Below are positions 37,602 through 46,762 of a stretch of 64,000 nucleotides of DNA, piece after piece. The stretch is from Pseudomonadales bacterium. Lineage in GTDB: Bacteria > Pseudomonadota > Gammaproteobacteria > Pseudomonadales > JAHRWD01. A program made the position numbers and the translations under genes. How positions within the stretch are numbered: the stretch's first letter is position 1; each line of letters starts with the position of its first letter. The stretch lies in the NCBI GenBank assembly GCA_029210125.1, contig JARGPR010000001.1:124001-188000 (forward strand). The letters run 5' to 3'. The notes under the pieces were generated by a model. That model was not told the DNA's origin and did no database searches. It saw only the letters and a list, made by a program, of their open reading frames with translations.

Positions 37602-38945
37602 TCAGGCAAAGTTTCTCATCAACAGACAGTGCTCAAAGGAATCATTCAACTCAACAGGAATCCGTACCTGATGACCGGAGCCTGGCGCAACCTGCATTGA
37701 TTTTCCGCTAAGGTTCTCGATCGCAGCCAACTTAAAGGTTGAATTACCCGATGGTGTCATCAATTCAACAGAATCCCCCACTGAAAAACGGTTTTTGACC
37801 TCAATCGTCAAAAAAGTCCCATCGTTGTCGATTACTTCACCAACAAACTGTTGTCGGGTAGAGCTGGAGTTGCCTAGTTCGTAGTTTTGATACTTGTCGT
37901 GAACATGGCGGCGGTAAAACCCCTCGGTATAGCCACGGCTAGCGAGCTTTTCCAGATCGTCCATTAGCTCCATATTGAAGGGTCGCTTCGCGGTGGCATC
38001 TTCAATGGCCTGGCGATAGAGTTGCGCGGTTCGCGCCGCATAATAGTGGGATTTGGTGCGTCCTTCTATTTTTAAAGAATCGATGCCAATATCGACAAAT
38101 TGCTGAACATGTTGAATCGCCCGCAGGTCCTTTGAGTTCATAATGTAGGTGCCGTGCTCATCCTCAAAGGCAGGCATGTACTGGTCATCTCTACCCGCTT
38201 CCTGCAGCAGGTAGACTTCATCCGTGGTGCTGCCCGATCCCAGTTGTGGCAAGGATTCAGTAGCCACAGGTTCAGCGAGCTGAACCATGTTGTTGCTCTG
38301 TTTGGCGATAATATCCCCCGATGCAGTTTGTTCCGCATCATGGGCCTGATATTTCCAGCGGCATGCGTTGGTGCATGCACCCTGATTGGAGTCCCGGTGG
38401 TTAATGTATCCTGATAACAAACAGCGACCGGAATAAGCAATACACAAAGCACCGTGAACAAATAGCTCCAGTTCAATTTCCGGACACTCCTGACGGATCT
38501 CACGGATCTCATCGAGTGATAGTTCACGGGACAGGATGATGCGTTTGACGCCGAGTTTATGCCAGAACTTTACCGCAGCATAATTCACCACATTGGCTTG
38601 AACGGAAAGGTGGATGGCCATTTCCGGCCAGCGTTCACGCACCATCATAATCAGGCCTGGGTCCGACATAATCAGCGCATCCGGGCCCAACTCGATGATC
38701 GGCTCCAGGTCCGACATGAAAGTCTTCACCTTGCTATTGTGGGGAGCGATATTGTTGACTAGATAGAACTGGTGGCCAAGCCGGTGCGCTTCCTCAATGC
38801 CTGTAGCGAGATTTGAAAGGTTGAATTCATTATTTCTAACCCGCAGGCTATAGCGTGGTTGCCCCGCGTAAACCGCATTTGCGCCGTAGGCATAGGCAAA
38901 TCGCATGCTTTTGAGGGAACCAGCGGGTGATAATAATTCGGTCAT
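37602..38945 (-). CDS. trhP: tRNA U34 hydroxylation protein TrhP (peptidase U32 family)
   Basis: 447-aa U32-family protein nearly co-linear with E. coli YegQ/TrhP: LLSPAGSLKSMRFAYAYGA, VYAGQPRYSLRVRNNEF, HGALCIAYSGRCLLSGYIN and DSNQGACTNACRWKY (cysteines for a 4Fe-4S cluster), then TYIMNSKDLRAI. TrhP makes 5-hydroxyuridine at position 34 of certain tRNAs in a prephenate-dependent way; CmoA/CmoB, encoded at 18-19.7 kb, finish the modification to cmo5U. An insert after CRWKY (about residues 205-240) is the least conserved stretch. Monocistronic and convergent with apaH. Confidence 0.92.
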   Translation of the reverse strand: MTELLSPAGSLKSMRFAYAYGANAVYAGQPRYSLRVRNNEFNLSNLATGIEEAHRLGHQFYLVNNIAPHNSKVKTFMSDLEPIIELGPDALIMSDPGLIMMVRERWPEMAIHLSVQANVVNYAAVKFWHKLGVKRIILSRELSLDEIREIRQECPEIELELFVHGALCIAYSGRCLLSGYINHRDSNQGACTNACRWKYQAHDAEQTASGDIIAKQSNNMVQLAEPVATESLPQLGSGSTTDEVYLLQEAGRDDQYMPAFEDEHGTYIMNSKDLRAIQHVQQFVDIGIDSLKIEGRTKSHYYAARTAQLYRQAIEDATAKRPFNMELMDDLEKLASRGYTEGFYRRHVHDKYQNYELGNSSSTRQQFVGEVIDNDGTFLTIEVKNRFSVGDSVELMTPSGNSTFKLAAIENLSGKSMQVAPGSGHQVRIPVELNDSFEHCLLMRNFA

Positions 38946-39161
38946 TGGTTTAACAGGTTCTTTAAGAGTCTGTTGGAAGGGTCATAGAAAGGGCGCAGTA
39001 TATTACATGCGCGATAGCAACTCATAGTCATGACCCTTGATACATTGATGCTAAAGAACACCATGCGGAGGCCGGGCGCCTGTTGAAGTTTTTATGATTC
39101 AAGCGTATAAACTACCTATCGAAAAATAAATACAAGAACAATCAAGCAACGTGAGGAAGTG

Positions 39162-39761
39162 ATGACTACAACCAGTTTAAGCAAGGGCGATGAATTTGTA
39201 ATTGGTATGCCTGGGAGCGCTAATATTGCTACTGTGTCGGTAGGGCTCGGCTGGGATGTGAGTAAGATCCGCTCGAAGGGGCTCTTTGGTATTGGAGCTG
39301 GCGAGAAAAAAGCAGCGGTTGATCTTGACGCATCCTGTATCTTGTTTGATAGCAATAAACAAATGACGGATCAGGTTTCGTTTCAGCAACTAACCACAAA
39401 GTGTGGTTCTGTTGAACACACTGGTGATAACAAAACCGGCGATGCACCGGGTGCGGATGAAGTTATCAACGTAAATTTGTCTAAAATTCCAGCAAATGTG
39501 GAAGCACTGGTATTTACCGTTAATTGCTTTTCAGAGTTGAATTTTGAGCAGATTACGGCGGCGTTTATCAGTATTTTTGATACCGTAAATAATAGCGAGA
39601 TTGCGCGATTTGACCTCTCTATGGATGGGGGAGATCACACCGGACTGATTGTTGGTAAATTATTCCGGAAGGATGAAGGTTGGGTCTTTCAGGCTATTGA
39701 GAACTTCGAAGATGGGCATACTTACGTTAAGCTGATTCCGGCAATCGAAAAATTGTTATAG
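39162..39761 (+). CDS. TerD family protein
   Basis: 199-aa TerD-domain protein, started at the ATG at 39162 five bases after GAGG; a GTG one codon earlier is less likely. Family motifs: SLSKGDEFVI, GLGWDV, DLDASCILFD (calcium-binding acidic residues), DKTGDAPGADE-like loop and FDLSMDGGDHTGLIVGKLFR. TerD proteins bind calcium and belong to tellurite/stress-response gene sets. Here it stands alone without terA/B/C/E/Z, so tellurite resistance as such is not supported; a stress-related calcium-binding role is inference. Confidence 0.88.
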   Translation: MTTTSLSKGDEFVIGMPGSANIATVSVGLGWDVSKIRSKGLFGIGAGEKKAAVDLDASCILFDSNKQMTDQVSFQQLTTKCGSVEHTGDNKTGDAPGADEVINVNLSKIPANVEALVFTVNCFSELNFEQITAAFISIFDTVNNSEIARFDLSMDGGDHTGLIVGKLFRKDEGWVFQAIENFEDGHTYVKLIPAIEKLL

Positions 39762-39804
39762 GGCATGCAGCATAACAAGCTGTAGGTTGTATTCTATAGC
39801 TCGA

Positions 39805-39845
39805 TAAAAAAGGTGAGATGGCTCAACGCCGATCACCTTTTTTTA
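39805..39845 (+). terminator. Rho-independent terminator after the TerD gene
   Basis: AAAAAAGGTGA ... TCACCTTTTTTT stem of 11 bp with a loop of about 17 bases and a seven-T run, about 45 bases past the TerD stop. Confidence 0.85.
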
Positions 39846-39907
39846 TGGCTGGGTTTTGTGTTTTCGTATTATTTTCAAAATAGCTTCTAATTCGCACGTT
39901 GCATGAC

Positions 39908-40336
39908 ATGGCTGATTCCTCACTTGAAATATGGGGGCTGTTTTTTAGTGCGCTCATTTCTTCGACACTCCTACCCGGTGGCTCGGAACTAGTACTTGGC
40001 TACTTGCTAACTAGTGATCGATTTCCAACTGGATTGCTTGTCGCTATTGCAACATTGGGAAATAGTTTGGGCGCGATGCTCACGTGGTTAATGGGGTTTC
40101 TAATTGCGACCAGGTTTGGTTCCGATCGAGTGGCCAACCGCCTTTCTGCAAAAGCGATTGATTCAGTGCAGAGCTGGGGCGCGGTGGTGTTATTGTTTTC
40201 CTGGGTGCCGCTATTAGGGGATGGTCTGTGTCTGGCTGCGGGCTGGCTAAGGCTGGGTGCCTGGCGTTGTTTGACCGCGATTGTTATTGGGAAAGCAGGA
40301 CGTTACGCGGTGATAGCCTATGTGCTTGCGCCTTAA
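39908..40336 (+). CDS. YqaA family inner-membrane protein (DedA/VTT-like)
   Basis: 142 aa from the ATG at 39908 (a TTG at 39899 is the alternative). Four hydrophobic segments and the YqaA pattern ALISSTLLPGGSELVL, ATLGNSLGAMLTW, GAVVLLFSWVPLLGDGLCLAAGW match E. coli YqaA almost block for block. These small relatives of the DedA/VTT (SNARE-associated) family are thought to flip or transport lipids or ions, but YqaA itself is uncharacterised. It is monocistronic, convergent with the coiled-coil gene 33 bases away. Confidence 0.8.
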   Translation: MADSSLEIWGLFFSALISSTLLPGGSELVLGYLLTSDRFPTGLLVAIATLGNSLGAMLTWLMGFLIATRFGSDRVANRLSAKAIDSVQSWGAVVLLFSWVPLLGDGLCLAAGWLRLGAWRCLTAIVIGKAGRYAVIAYVLAP

Positions 40337-40369
40337 GTATGCCTCAATTCTGCCTAAGTTAGACTCTAG

Positions 40370-41200
40370 TTATGGCGTAGCGGTTGCTGAACTGGAAATT
40401 TCATCAAGCTTGTTTTGCATACCGGCAATGGTTTTCATCAGCTTATCTAGGGTACGGTTTGTTTGCACACGGAATGAATCGATCGCCACAATGGCTTCCT
40501 CATTGCCCTGCACTTTTTGGGTTAATGGTGTTAGATCTGTTGATTTTTGCTGTTTAGGTAATGTTCCAATCTGACTTTCTAATTTTGAAATCTGAGCTGT
40601 CAACTTATTGGTTGTAGTGTTGATCTGTTGGTTAGTGGTAGAGATAGACTGGGATACTTCTTTGAGTTTTTCTTCCTGGGAACGGTCTGTTTTTTTGCTT
40701 TGGTTGGAAACATCAGTAAGCTTTTTTGATAATTCTGTATGGTTGGCCTTTGCTGTGGTAATACTTTTTTCATTCGCAGCAATAAGCTTACGGTGTTTTT
40801 GATAGTTGCCCCACAGTTTGCGGATTTCTGAATCATATAAACTCAATTTTTGTTGAACGGAACCACCGGGCTGGTTCAATACCTGGTCGGTTAATTCTAA
40901 CTGTTCGTTGACCGCTTCCAGGTTTGAGAGAGCATGATCCAGTTTTGCCTGGGTTGAGCTTAACTGGTTGGTCAATGTGTAGCCCCAATAACCGCCAGCA
41001 CCGCTGACCAGGATAAGTAGCAATGCTACGATATAAACAGCCAGATTGCCGCCACTCCCATTAGTAGTGGAATGACTAGCGGCGGAATGACTACCTTTCT
41101 TGCGCCGTTGGAACGAAGCCACCTCATCTTTAGCGGGTACCATAGAGTTCGCAGGTTTTTTGGCGGGTTGTGCTGGTTTTACAGGACGTTGAGGAGACAT
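40370..41200 (-). CDS. Membrane-anchored coiled-coil protein, unknown function
   Basis: 276-aa protein. Residues 1-52 are a basic, Pro/Ser-rich cytoplasmic tail; one transmembrane helix spans about 53-74 (AVYIVALLLILVSGAGGYWGY); residues 77-260 are almost entirely heptad-like coiled coil rich in Gln, Lys, Ser and Thr, including SIRKLWGNYQKHRK-type LWGNYQK and TTTNKLTAQISKLESQIGTL. The topology is tail-in, coiled coil in periplasm. It resembles envelope tether proteins but no family I can name. Upstream of it lies the convergent or same-strand acyl-CoA ligase with no clear functional tie. Confidence 0.7.
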   Translation of the reverse strand: MSPQRPVKPAQPAKKPANSMVPAKDEVASFQRRKKGSHSAASHSTTNGSGGNLAVYIVALLLILVSGAGGYWGYTLTNQLSSTQAKLDHALSNLEAVNEQLELTDQVLNQPGGSVQQKLSLYDSEIRKLWGNYQKHRKLIAANEKSITTAKANHTELSKKLTDVSNQSKKTDRSQEEKLKEVSQSISTTNQQINTTTNKLTAQISKLESQIGTLPKQQKSTDLTPLTQKVQGNEEAIVAIDSFRVQTNRTLDKLMKTIAGMQNKLDEISSSATATP

Positions 41201-41338
41201 ACTTCACTGAAATCTAGGCTGGCGGTTTAAAATGGCATCGGCTGGGTAATTCTAGCCTGATGATCAGAGTCATCACACTGATCATCAGGCTAGAATGCTC
41301 AATAGTAACGAATATCGATCACCAGTTTAACTGGTTTT

Positions 41339-43015
41339 TTAGCTAGCTTCTTCAGCAAGCTTGGCGGTGATCTGTTTTCGTAGCTGTGGTTTGAGAATTT
41401 TCCCCACTGGGTTACGTGGGATCATATCGGTCTGCTCAATACGTTCAGGTAGTTTGTACACTGCTGTACCGATATCTGTCATAAAGTCGGTAAGCTCCTT
41501 AAGCGCTGGCATTTCATTGGGGTCTTTAGGTACTACGTATATACAGGTGCGTTCGCCTAGTACTTCATCGGGCATGCCGACGGCCGCAACGTCCAGAACT
41601 TTTTCATGACCCTGAAGCATGTTTTCGATCTCCTGGGCGCTGATATTGTTGCCGCCCCGAATAATGATATCTTTGCACCGATCAAAAAAGCTGATGTAAC
41701 CACCCTCCTCAATTTTAAATAGGTCACCGGTATAGAAATATCCATCCTTATCGAAGCTGGCTTCGTTGATATCGTCCCGCTTGAAATAGCCAGGAAATAC
41801 ATTGGGGCCTTTATAGGCTAGCTGCCCGACTTTCCCGACCTTGGTAAGTACCTCATCGCTGTCGAAATCAACAATTTTTGTATCGATATTTTTGATCAGC
41901 CAGTCTCGGCTTTTATCGCCGTAATTGGGGTAGAATCGCGCGCGTTTTTCCATCTCTTGAATATCGTCTACTCCAACCATCAAAGCGGTGCCTTCGGTCT
42001 GGCCCCAGCCGCAGGAAATATCGATATCCCAACGTCGTTTGAACTCCTGTAATGACCAGACAGATGGTGCCGCAGAGCCCGTCATCACGCGCTTAAGTGA
42101 GCTCAAATCAAATTGATCAGCCTGTGGGTGTTTAAGGATCATATTCAGTACAGTGGGTACAAATATGGTACGGGTAGCGCGCTCGTCTTTGATCTGCTCC
42201 AGACACATCGCAACGTCAAGGGGGTGATGCATCAGCAACGTACTACCGCTGAGTAACCACAGAATAAGGCCGATCCCAACACCGGTCATATTCACAACCG
42301 GCGCACAGCAAAGAATAGTTTCCTGCTCATCAGATAAACCGATTACCGCATTGCGTAAAATCGCGCCCTGTACAAACCAGTTGTTGTGACTCATTGGGCA
42401 ACCCTTGGGGTGGGATTCAGTACCCGAAGACCAGCACAGGGTAAATACATCATTTGAATCACAGGGTATTTGATCTAGTCGTGCGGTGTCTGCGACGCCA
42501 TGGCTCATGTCGCGGATTTTATCGAGGGTGATGATATGCGTAAGTTGGGGTAATTTGGGTTGGGAGTGCTGGATCATTTCAACATGACTGAAACGGTTAA
42601 ATTTCTCAACTGTGATCATGATTTTTGCTTCTGTCAGCCCGGCGATATATTCCAGCTCAGAGTTACGCCACTGCACGGGCATCGGTGCAAAAATGGCTCC
42701 CGCTCGAGTGATCGCCATATAAGTCATAATCAGCTCAATCGTGTTCGGTAGCTGGACAATGATGATGTCATCTTTTTTGACCTGGTACTGCTCGATCAGT
42801 TCGGTAGCTAAGGCATCGATACGGGTTTCAAGGTTTTTGTAGGTGATTCGCTCTCCCGGAAACCCAACCAGATCCATCTTGTTAGGTGGATCAATCAGTG
42901 CGGTAACATTCGGTTTGTCCGCGACATTCTGCTTAAAAAGATCGAGAAAAGTCTCACTTCCCCAGTCGCCGCTGGCAGTGTAGTGACTGATGTCTCTCTG
43001 TGAACTAAGAATCAT
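41339..43015 (-). CDS. AMP-dependent acyl-CoA synthetase/ligase
   Basis: 558-aa ANL-superfamily enzyme that activates a carboxylic acid as acyl-AMP and then forms the CoA thioester. Core motifs: A3 CWSSGTESHPKGCP (about 191-204), A5 CGWGQTEGTA, A7 YTGDLFKIEEGG, A8 DRCKDIIIRGGNNISAQEIE, and the catalytic lysine motif NPVGKIL near the C-terminus. The acid substrate cannot be read directly; medium- or long-chain or terpenoid acids are plausible because a Baeyer-Villiger monooxygenase and an SDR lie a few kilobases away. A GAGAG ribosome-binding site precedes the ATG. Confidence 0.85.
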   Translation of the reverse strand: MILSSQRDISHYTASGDWGSETFLDLFKQNVADKPNVTALIDPPNKMDLVGFPGERITYKNLETRIDALATELIEQYQVKKDDIIIVQLPNTIELIMTYMAITRAGAIFAPMPVQWRNSELEYIAGLTEAKIMITVEKFNRFSHVEMIQHSQPKLPQLTHIITLDKIRDMSHGVADTARLDQIPCDSNDVFTLCWSSGTESHPKGCPMSHNNWFVQGAILRNAVIGLSDEQETILCCAPVVNMTGVGIGLILWLLSGSTLLMHHPLDVAMCLEQIKDERATRTIFVPTVLNMILKHPQADQFDLSSLKRVMTGSAAPSVWSLQEFKRRWDIDISCGWGQTEGTALMVGVDDIQEMEKRARFYPNYGDKSRDWLIKNIDTKIVDFDSDEVLTKVGKVGQLAYKGPNVFPGYFKRDDINEASFDKDGYFYTGDLFKIEEGGYISFFDRCKDIIIRGGNNISAQEIENMLQGHEKVLDVAAVGMPDEVLGERTCIYVVPKDPNEMPALKELTDFMTDIGTAVYKLPERIEQTDMIPRNPVGKILKPQLRKQITAKLAEEAS

Positions 43016-43225
43016 TCTAAATCTCTCTCTATATTATTGTTGTTTTGACCCTGCGCCTGAGGTTGCAGGGTTAGGGGTATATTGTCAACCTTGGATAGTG
43101 CTGAGAAGAGCCCTGTGAAAGGTGCTGAAAACAATAGTGAATGAAGTATGCAAACGGTATCATGCGTTCACTTTAAAATGCTTCTAACAAGCTTGAAAGC
43201 GAACAAAAACCAGGAACCCAAACCT

Positions 43226-44380
43226 ATGCCAGAATTCTCTCCAGCCGAACTTGACTCCGTAGTTTCGCTTAGCGAAGACCTGCTATCCCGAGCCTCCGTC
43301 ACGCCAGAAGATGCAGGCTGTCAGCAGTTGATTGCTGAGCAGCTTTCAGCCTCCGGCTTTAACATTGAGCATATGCGGTTTGGTGAGGTGGATAACATTT
43401 GGGCTCGGCGTGGCGATCAATCGCCTTTGTTTGTATTCCTGGGGCACACCGATGTTGTGCCGGTGGGAGATGAAGCCGCCTGGGACAGCCCGCCCTTTGA
43501 ACCAACTATCAACGGTACCCGGCTGACCGCGCGTGGCGCAGCGGATATGAAAGGTAGTGTTGCCGCCATGGTCATCGCGATGGAGAAATTTGCTGAATTA
43601 CATTCCGACCATATTGGCTCAATGGCTATGTTATTGACCAGTGATGAAGAAGGTCCCGCTGTAGATGGCACCATCAAAGTAATCGAAACATTGCAGGCTC
43701 GTGGCGAACAGATCGACTGGTGTCTGGTGGGCGAACCCTCCAGCACCAGCAAAGTAGGAGATGTGGTTAAGGCCGGTAGACGCGGCTCATTGGGTGCCGA
43801 ACTCACGGTAAAAGGCATTCAAGGTCATGTGGCCTATCCTCATCTGGCTGAAAACCCTATTCATAAGGTTGCTCCGGTACTCGCAAAACTAGCCGCAGAG
43901 CAGTGGGATGCGGGTAACGAATTTTTCCCCGCAACCAGCTTTCAGATATCCAATATCAACTCCGGTACCGGTGCCACCAACGTCATCCCCGGCGATGCGA
44001 AGATTGTATTTAATTTTCGTTTTTCTACCGAGCAAACCCCGGAACAGTTAATACAACGTACCGAAAAAATATTTGCAGAATTTGATCTGAAATACGAAAT
44101 TGATTGGACCGTAAATGGCATGCCATTTTTAACCAGTGATGGCCCACTTGTGGATGCGGTAGTGTCTGGGATTAAAAAAATAACTGGGCTGGATACTGAA
44201 CTATCAACCGCCGGCGGTACTTCCGATGGTCGTTTTGTCGCACCTACCGGAGCCGCAGTGGTTGAGCTTGGCCCCTGCAACGCAACCATTCATAAAGTGA
44301 ATGAATGGGTCGACACCGATGATTTAAAACAACTGACCAAAATTTATTTTGAGATTTTGCATAACCTGCTGGCTGCGTAA
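43226..44380 (+). CDS. dapE: Succinyl-diaminopimelate desuccinylase
   Basis: 384-aa M20-family dinuclear zinc hydrolase. The start is set at the ATG at 43226, which gives the standard length; an upstream frame from 43148 adds 26 residues with no family match. Metal ligands appear in LGHTDVVPVGDE (His), GAADMKGSVAA (bridging Asp), SDEEGPAVDG (catalytic Glu pair) and the C-terminal STAGGTSDGRF and HKVNEW. DapE yields LL-2,6-diaminopimelate for lysine and peptidoglycan synthesis. A 90-codon membrane protein gene follows at 9 bases. Confidence 0.95.
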   Translation: MPEFSPAELDSVVSLSEDLLSRASVTPEDAGCQQLIAEQLSASGFNIEHMRFGEVDNIWARRGDQSPLFVFLGHTDVVPVGDEAAWDSPPFEPTINGTRLTARGAADMKGSVAAMVIAMEKFAELHSDHIGSMAMLLTSDEEGPAVDGTIKVIETLQARGEQIDWCLVGEPSSTSKVGDVVKAGRRGSLGAELTVKGIQGHVAYPHLAENPIHKVAPVLAKLAAEQWDAGNEFFPATSFQISNINSGTGATNVIPGDAKIVFNFRFSTEQTPEQLIQRTEKIFAEFDLKYEIDWTVNGMPFLTSDGPLVDAVVSGIKKITGLDTELSTAGGTSDGRFVAPTGAAVVELGPCNATIHKVNEWVDTDDLKQLTKIYFEILHNLLAA

Positions 44381-44389
44381 TTTACGTTT

Positions 44390-44662
44390 GTGAAACGATT
44401 GCTCCATAGACTCAGCCACTCACTGAAGCGGTTAATCAGTAACCCGCGTAGAAACGTTATTCTGTTTATGGTTGGTGCGTCGGTTTTTTTTGTTGGCCTG
44501 GGATTGATTCTTGTGGCTGGGCAATTGATGCCAGAAGGGGAGATGGCAGAGTGGGTTGCGTTACTGGGGCTGCTGGTGCTTGGAGTGGGTATGGTCATGA
44601 CATTTATCTATTACATCGCTATATTGTGGAACAGGATCGCTGGTTTTATATTCCGCGATTAA
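44390..44662 (+). CDS. Small two-TM membrane protein, unknown function
   Basis: 90-aa protein with a basic N-terminus (LLHRLSHSLKRLISNPRRN) and two predicted transmembrane helices (about 22-43 and 54-80). The GTG start lies 9 bases after the dapE stop, suggesting translational coupling. I do not recognise the family. The high hydrophobic content and codon use fit a real inner-membrane protein, but no partner is indicated. Confidence 0.6.
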   Translation: MKRLLHRLSHSLKRLISNPRRNVILFMVGASVFFVGLGLILVAGQLMPEGEMAEWVALLGLLVLGVGMVMTFIYYIAILWNRIAGFIFRD

Positions 44663-44772
44663 TTATTGATGGCGGCTTTCCTGCGTACCGGTAACCAATT
44701 TATCGGTTGCTTTAACCTGCGTTAATAACGGCAGTCAGCAGCTGTATTACAATAATAAAAAGGATGGTTTTG

Positions 44773-45552
44773 ATGACAAATTTTACGACTCCCAATTTTT
44801 CCCTCGACCTCAGCGGAGATGTCGCCTTTGTAACCGGCACGACCGCAGGACTGGGCGATCGTTTTGCCCGTGTACTGGCCAAGTGTGGCGCCAAAGTCGT
44901 GTTAACCGGACGACGGATTGAGCGGCTTCAAAAACTGGCAGAAGAGATTCGTGCAGATGGTGGCATCTGCGAGCCCATCGCGTTGGATATGACAGATCGG
45001 GACAACATCAAATCCGCCGTAGCCGAGGCAGAGAAAAAATTGGGGCTGATTACAATTCTGGTCAACAACGCCGGTATCCCCGATGCACAGCGCGCCACTA
45101 AAATGTCCGATCAATTAATTGATAATGTCTTCGACACCAACCTGGTTGGCCCATACGTCCTGTCATGCGAAGTCGCTCGGCGATTGATGAAAGAAAAACG
45201 TCCGGGCCGCATCGTTAATATATCTTCCATTGCTGCATTCAACATCGGAACCCAGTCAAGTGCATCTCTGTACGCCACAACCAAAGCCGGGGTGATTCGA
45301 ATGACCGAAGCGTTAGCGGTAGAGTGGGCACCCTTTAATATCAACGTGAACGCCATTGCTCCAGGGGCGTTCAGGACTGAGATGACCGAGGGCAAAATCG
45401 AACGGGTGGGTGATTTTAGTGATACATTTCCACGCAAACGGATGTGTGAACCCGCTCAACTGGATAGCACCTTGCTGTTTTTGGTTTCACCCTCTTCTGA
45501 ATGTGTGACCGGCACTTTCATCAAAGTGGATGATGGGCAAAGCTCGCGTTAG
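44773..45552 (+). CDS. Short-chain dehydrogenase/reductase
   Basis: 259-aa classical SDR. The start is placed at the ATG at 44773, spaced from AAGGA; an ATG 9 bases earlier overlaps that site. NAD(P)-binding TGTTAGLGDRFAR is at about 23-35 (TGxxxGxG), NNAGI in the fourth strand, and the catalytic YxxxK is YATTKAG with upstream Ser (SSIAAF). VLTGRR after strand 2 suggests NADP preference. Substrate unknown; the lengthy GAFRTEMTEG region is the variable substrate loop. Monocistronic. Confidence 0.85.
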   Translation: MTNFTTPNFSLDLSGDVAFVTGTTAGLGDRFARVLAKCGAKVVLTGRRIERLQKLAEEIRADGGICEPIALDMTDRDNIKSAVAEAEKKLGLITILVNNAGIPDAQRATKMSDQLIDNVFDTNLVGPYVLSCEVARRLMKEKRPGRIVNISSIAAFNIGTQSSASLYATTKAGVIRMTEALAVEWAPFNINVNAIAPGAFRTEMTEGKIERVGDFSDTFPRKRMCEPAQLDSTLLFLVSPSSECVTGTFIKVDDGQSSR

Positions 45553-45653
45553 CGTTCTCCAGGCGCGGCGTAGTTCTCGGTTATTTTATCTGCTTGTATT
45601 CGCTGGTCGGGAGTTATTGATTGATAACTGGCGACAATAGATGGTTGGTTCGC

Positions 45654-46595
45654 TCAGCAATATTTACCCTGCGCTCGACTCCTGAACTTTTTGGATGGAC
45701 GATCTGATTGGCACATGGAAGAGGTTTCTTTAGTCGTTAATGTAAGCGCCGTTAAATCGGCGCTGTAACCTGAAAGTTGATCGTGTAAAAAATCAATTTG
45801 TTCAGCGGTAGCGAGGTCGTGAATCCTCTGTGTAAGATGAAAATAGCTTGTTTTAGCCTGTTCCAGTGCGGTTTTGTAAGTTTGCGTGTAGTGATGCTCT
45901 GGGTATAGCCATACCGCCCTGAGGTAATTTTCTGTTTCTGCCTGCGAAGGTTGTGCGGCGAGAAACCGGATCAGTTCAAGGTTTATCCTGGTCCGGTTAT
46001 CCTGGCTAAGCGCGCCAATATCAGTCATGTTTTTAATTTGACCAGTGATTAAATCTTGTTGCTGACCCGTCAGATCACCATAACCTTTTTCAAATTGTTC
46101 AACCGCTTTCTCTATCCGGTAATCGAGTTTTTTATGGGTGGAATAGGTCAGGTATTCGTACCGTTCTTCAAGATCATCGGCAAGCTGGTCTGCAAGGTAC
46201 TTGAGCTGCTGCTGATCAAGGCTGCGCAGCACGGTTGAAATGGCAGGTAACGTCTGCTCAATGATTTCAACATAGTGCTGTTTGAGCTGTTCTTCAGCCC
46301 AAATCAAATCAGCCTGGGTTATTGGATTGCTGGATCGCTTTATAGTGTTATTCAGCAAAACGACATAATTTGGAAGCTGGGTCGTGCGGTGCCAGTGGTG
46401 CAGATCTGCAATTTCAAGTTTAAGTGTGCTTGTTTGTGGTGAAGTTAAATCCAGATAATGATCCGCTCTATTGAGCAGCAACCAGTCGAGCTGATTATAG
46501 GCAAATTGAAGGCTACTGCATGAGCTGATCAGCAGGCACGAGATCAACCACAGGGTGATATTTTTGGTCACTCGAACAGCTGTAACGGAATACAT
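45654..46595 (-). CDS. DUF6279 family lipoprotein
   Basis: 313-aa lipoprotein: hydrophobic signal 11-25 with a lipobox LLISSC (Cys26), then the DUF6279 opening SSLQFAYNQLDWLLLNRADHYLDL. The rest is alpha-helical and charged, as expected of this family of periplasmic helical lipoproteins of unknown function. Asp is not at +2 (Ser is), so outer-membrane sorting is expected. It is monocistronic and convergent with the SDR gene. Confidence 0.82.
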   Translation of the reverse strand: MYSVTAVRVTKNITLWLISCLLISSCSSLQFAYNQLDWLLLNRADHYLDLTSPQTSTLKLEIADLHHWHRTTQLPNYVVLLNNTIKRSSNPITQADLIWAEEQLKQHYVEIIEQTLPAISTVLRSLDQQQLKYLADQLADDLEERYEYLTYSTHKKLDYRIEKAVEQFEKGYGDLTGQQQDLITGQIKNMTDIGALSQDNRTRINLELIRFLAAQPSQAETENYLRAVWLYPEHHYTQTYKTALEQAKTSYFHLTQRIHDLATAEQIDFLHDQLSGYSADLTALTLTTKETSSMCQSDRPSKKFRSRAQGKYC

Positions 46596-46762
46596 CTGAT
46601 GCGCCTAAACGGGTATAGGGTTTTTTAGTATGTTTTGTGGAGAGGGATAAATCAAACCCTTGCTAACTGCTGAAAAAACGCTAGACAAGGGTTTTGGTTC
46701 ATGGCGAGAGATAATCTGATTTGTGACGCCCAGGCCAGCCTGAGCGTTTGCCTCACATTCGT

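Noticed and set aside
39162..39761. Tellurite resistance operon
   Set aside because: Only a TerD-domain gene is present; terA, terB, terC, terE and terZ are not nearby.
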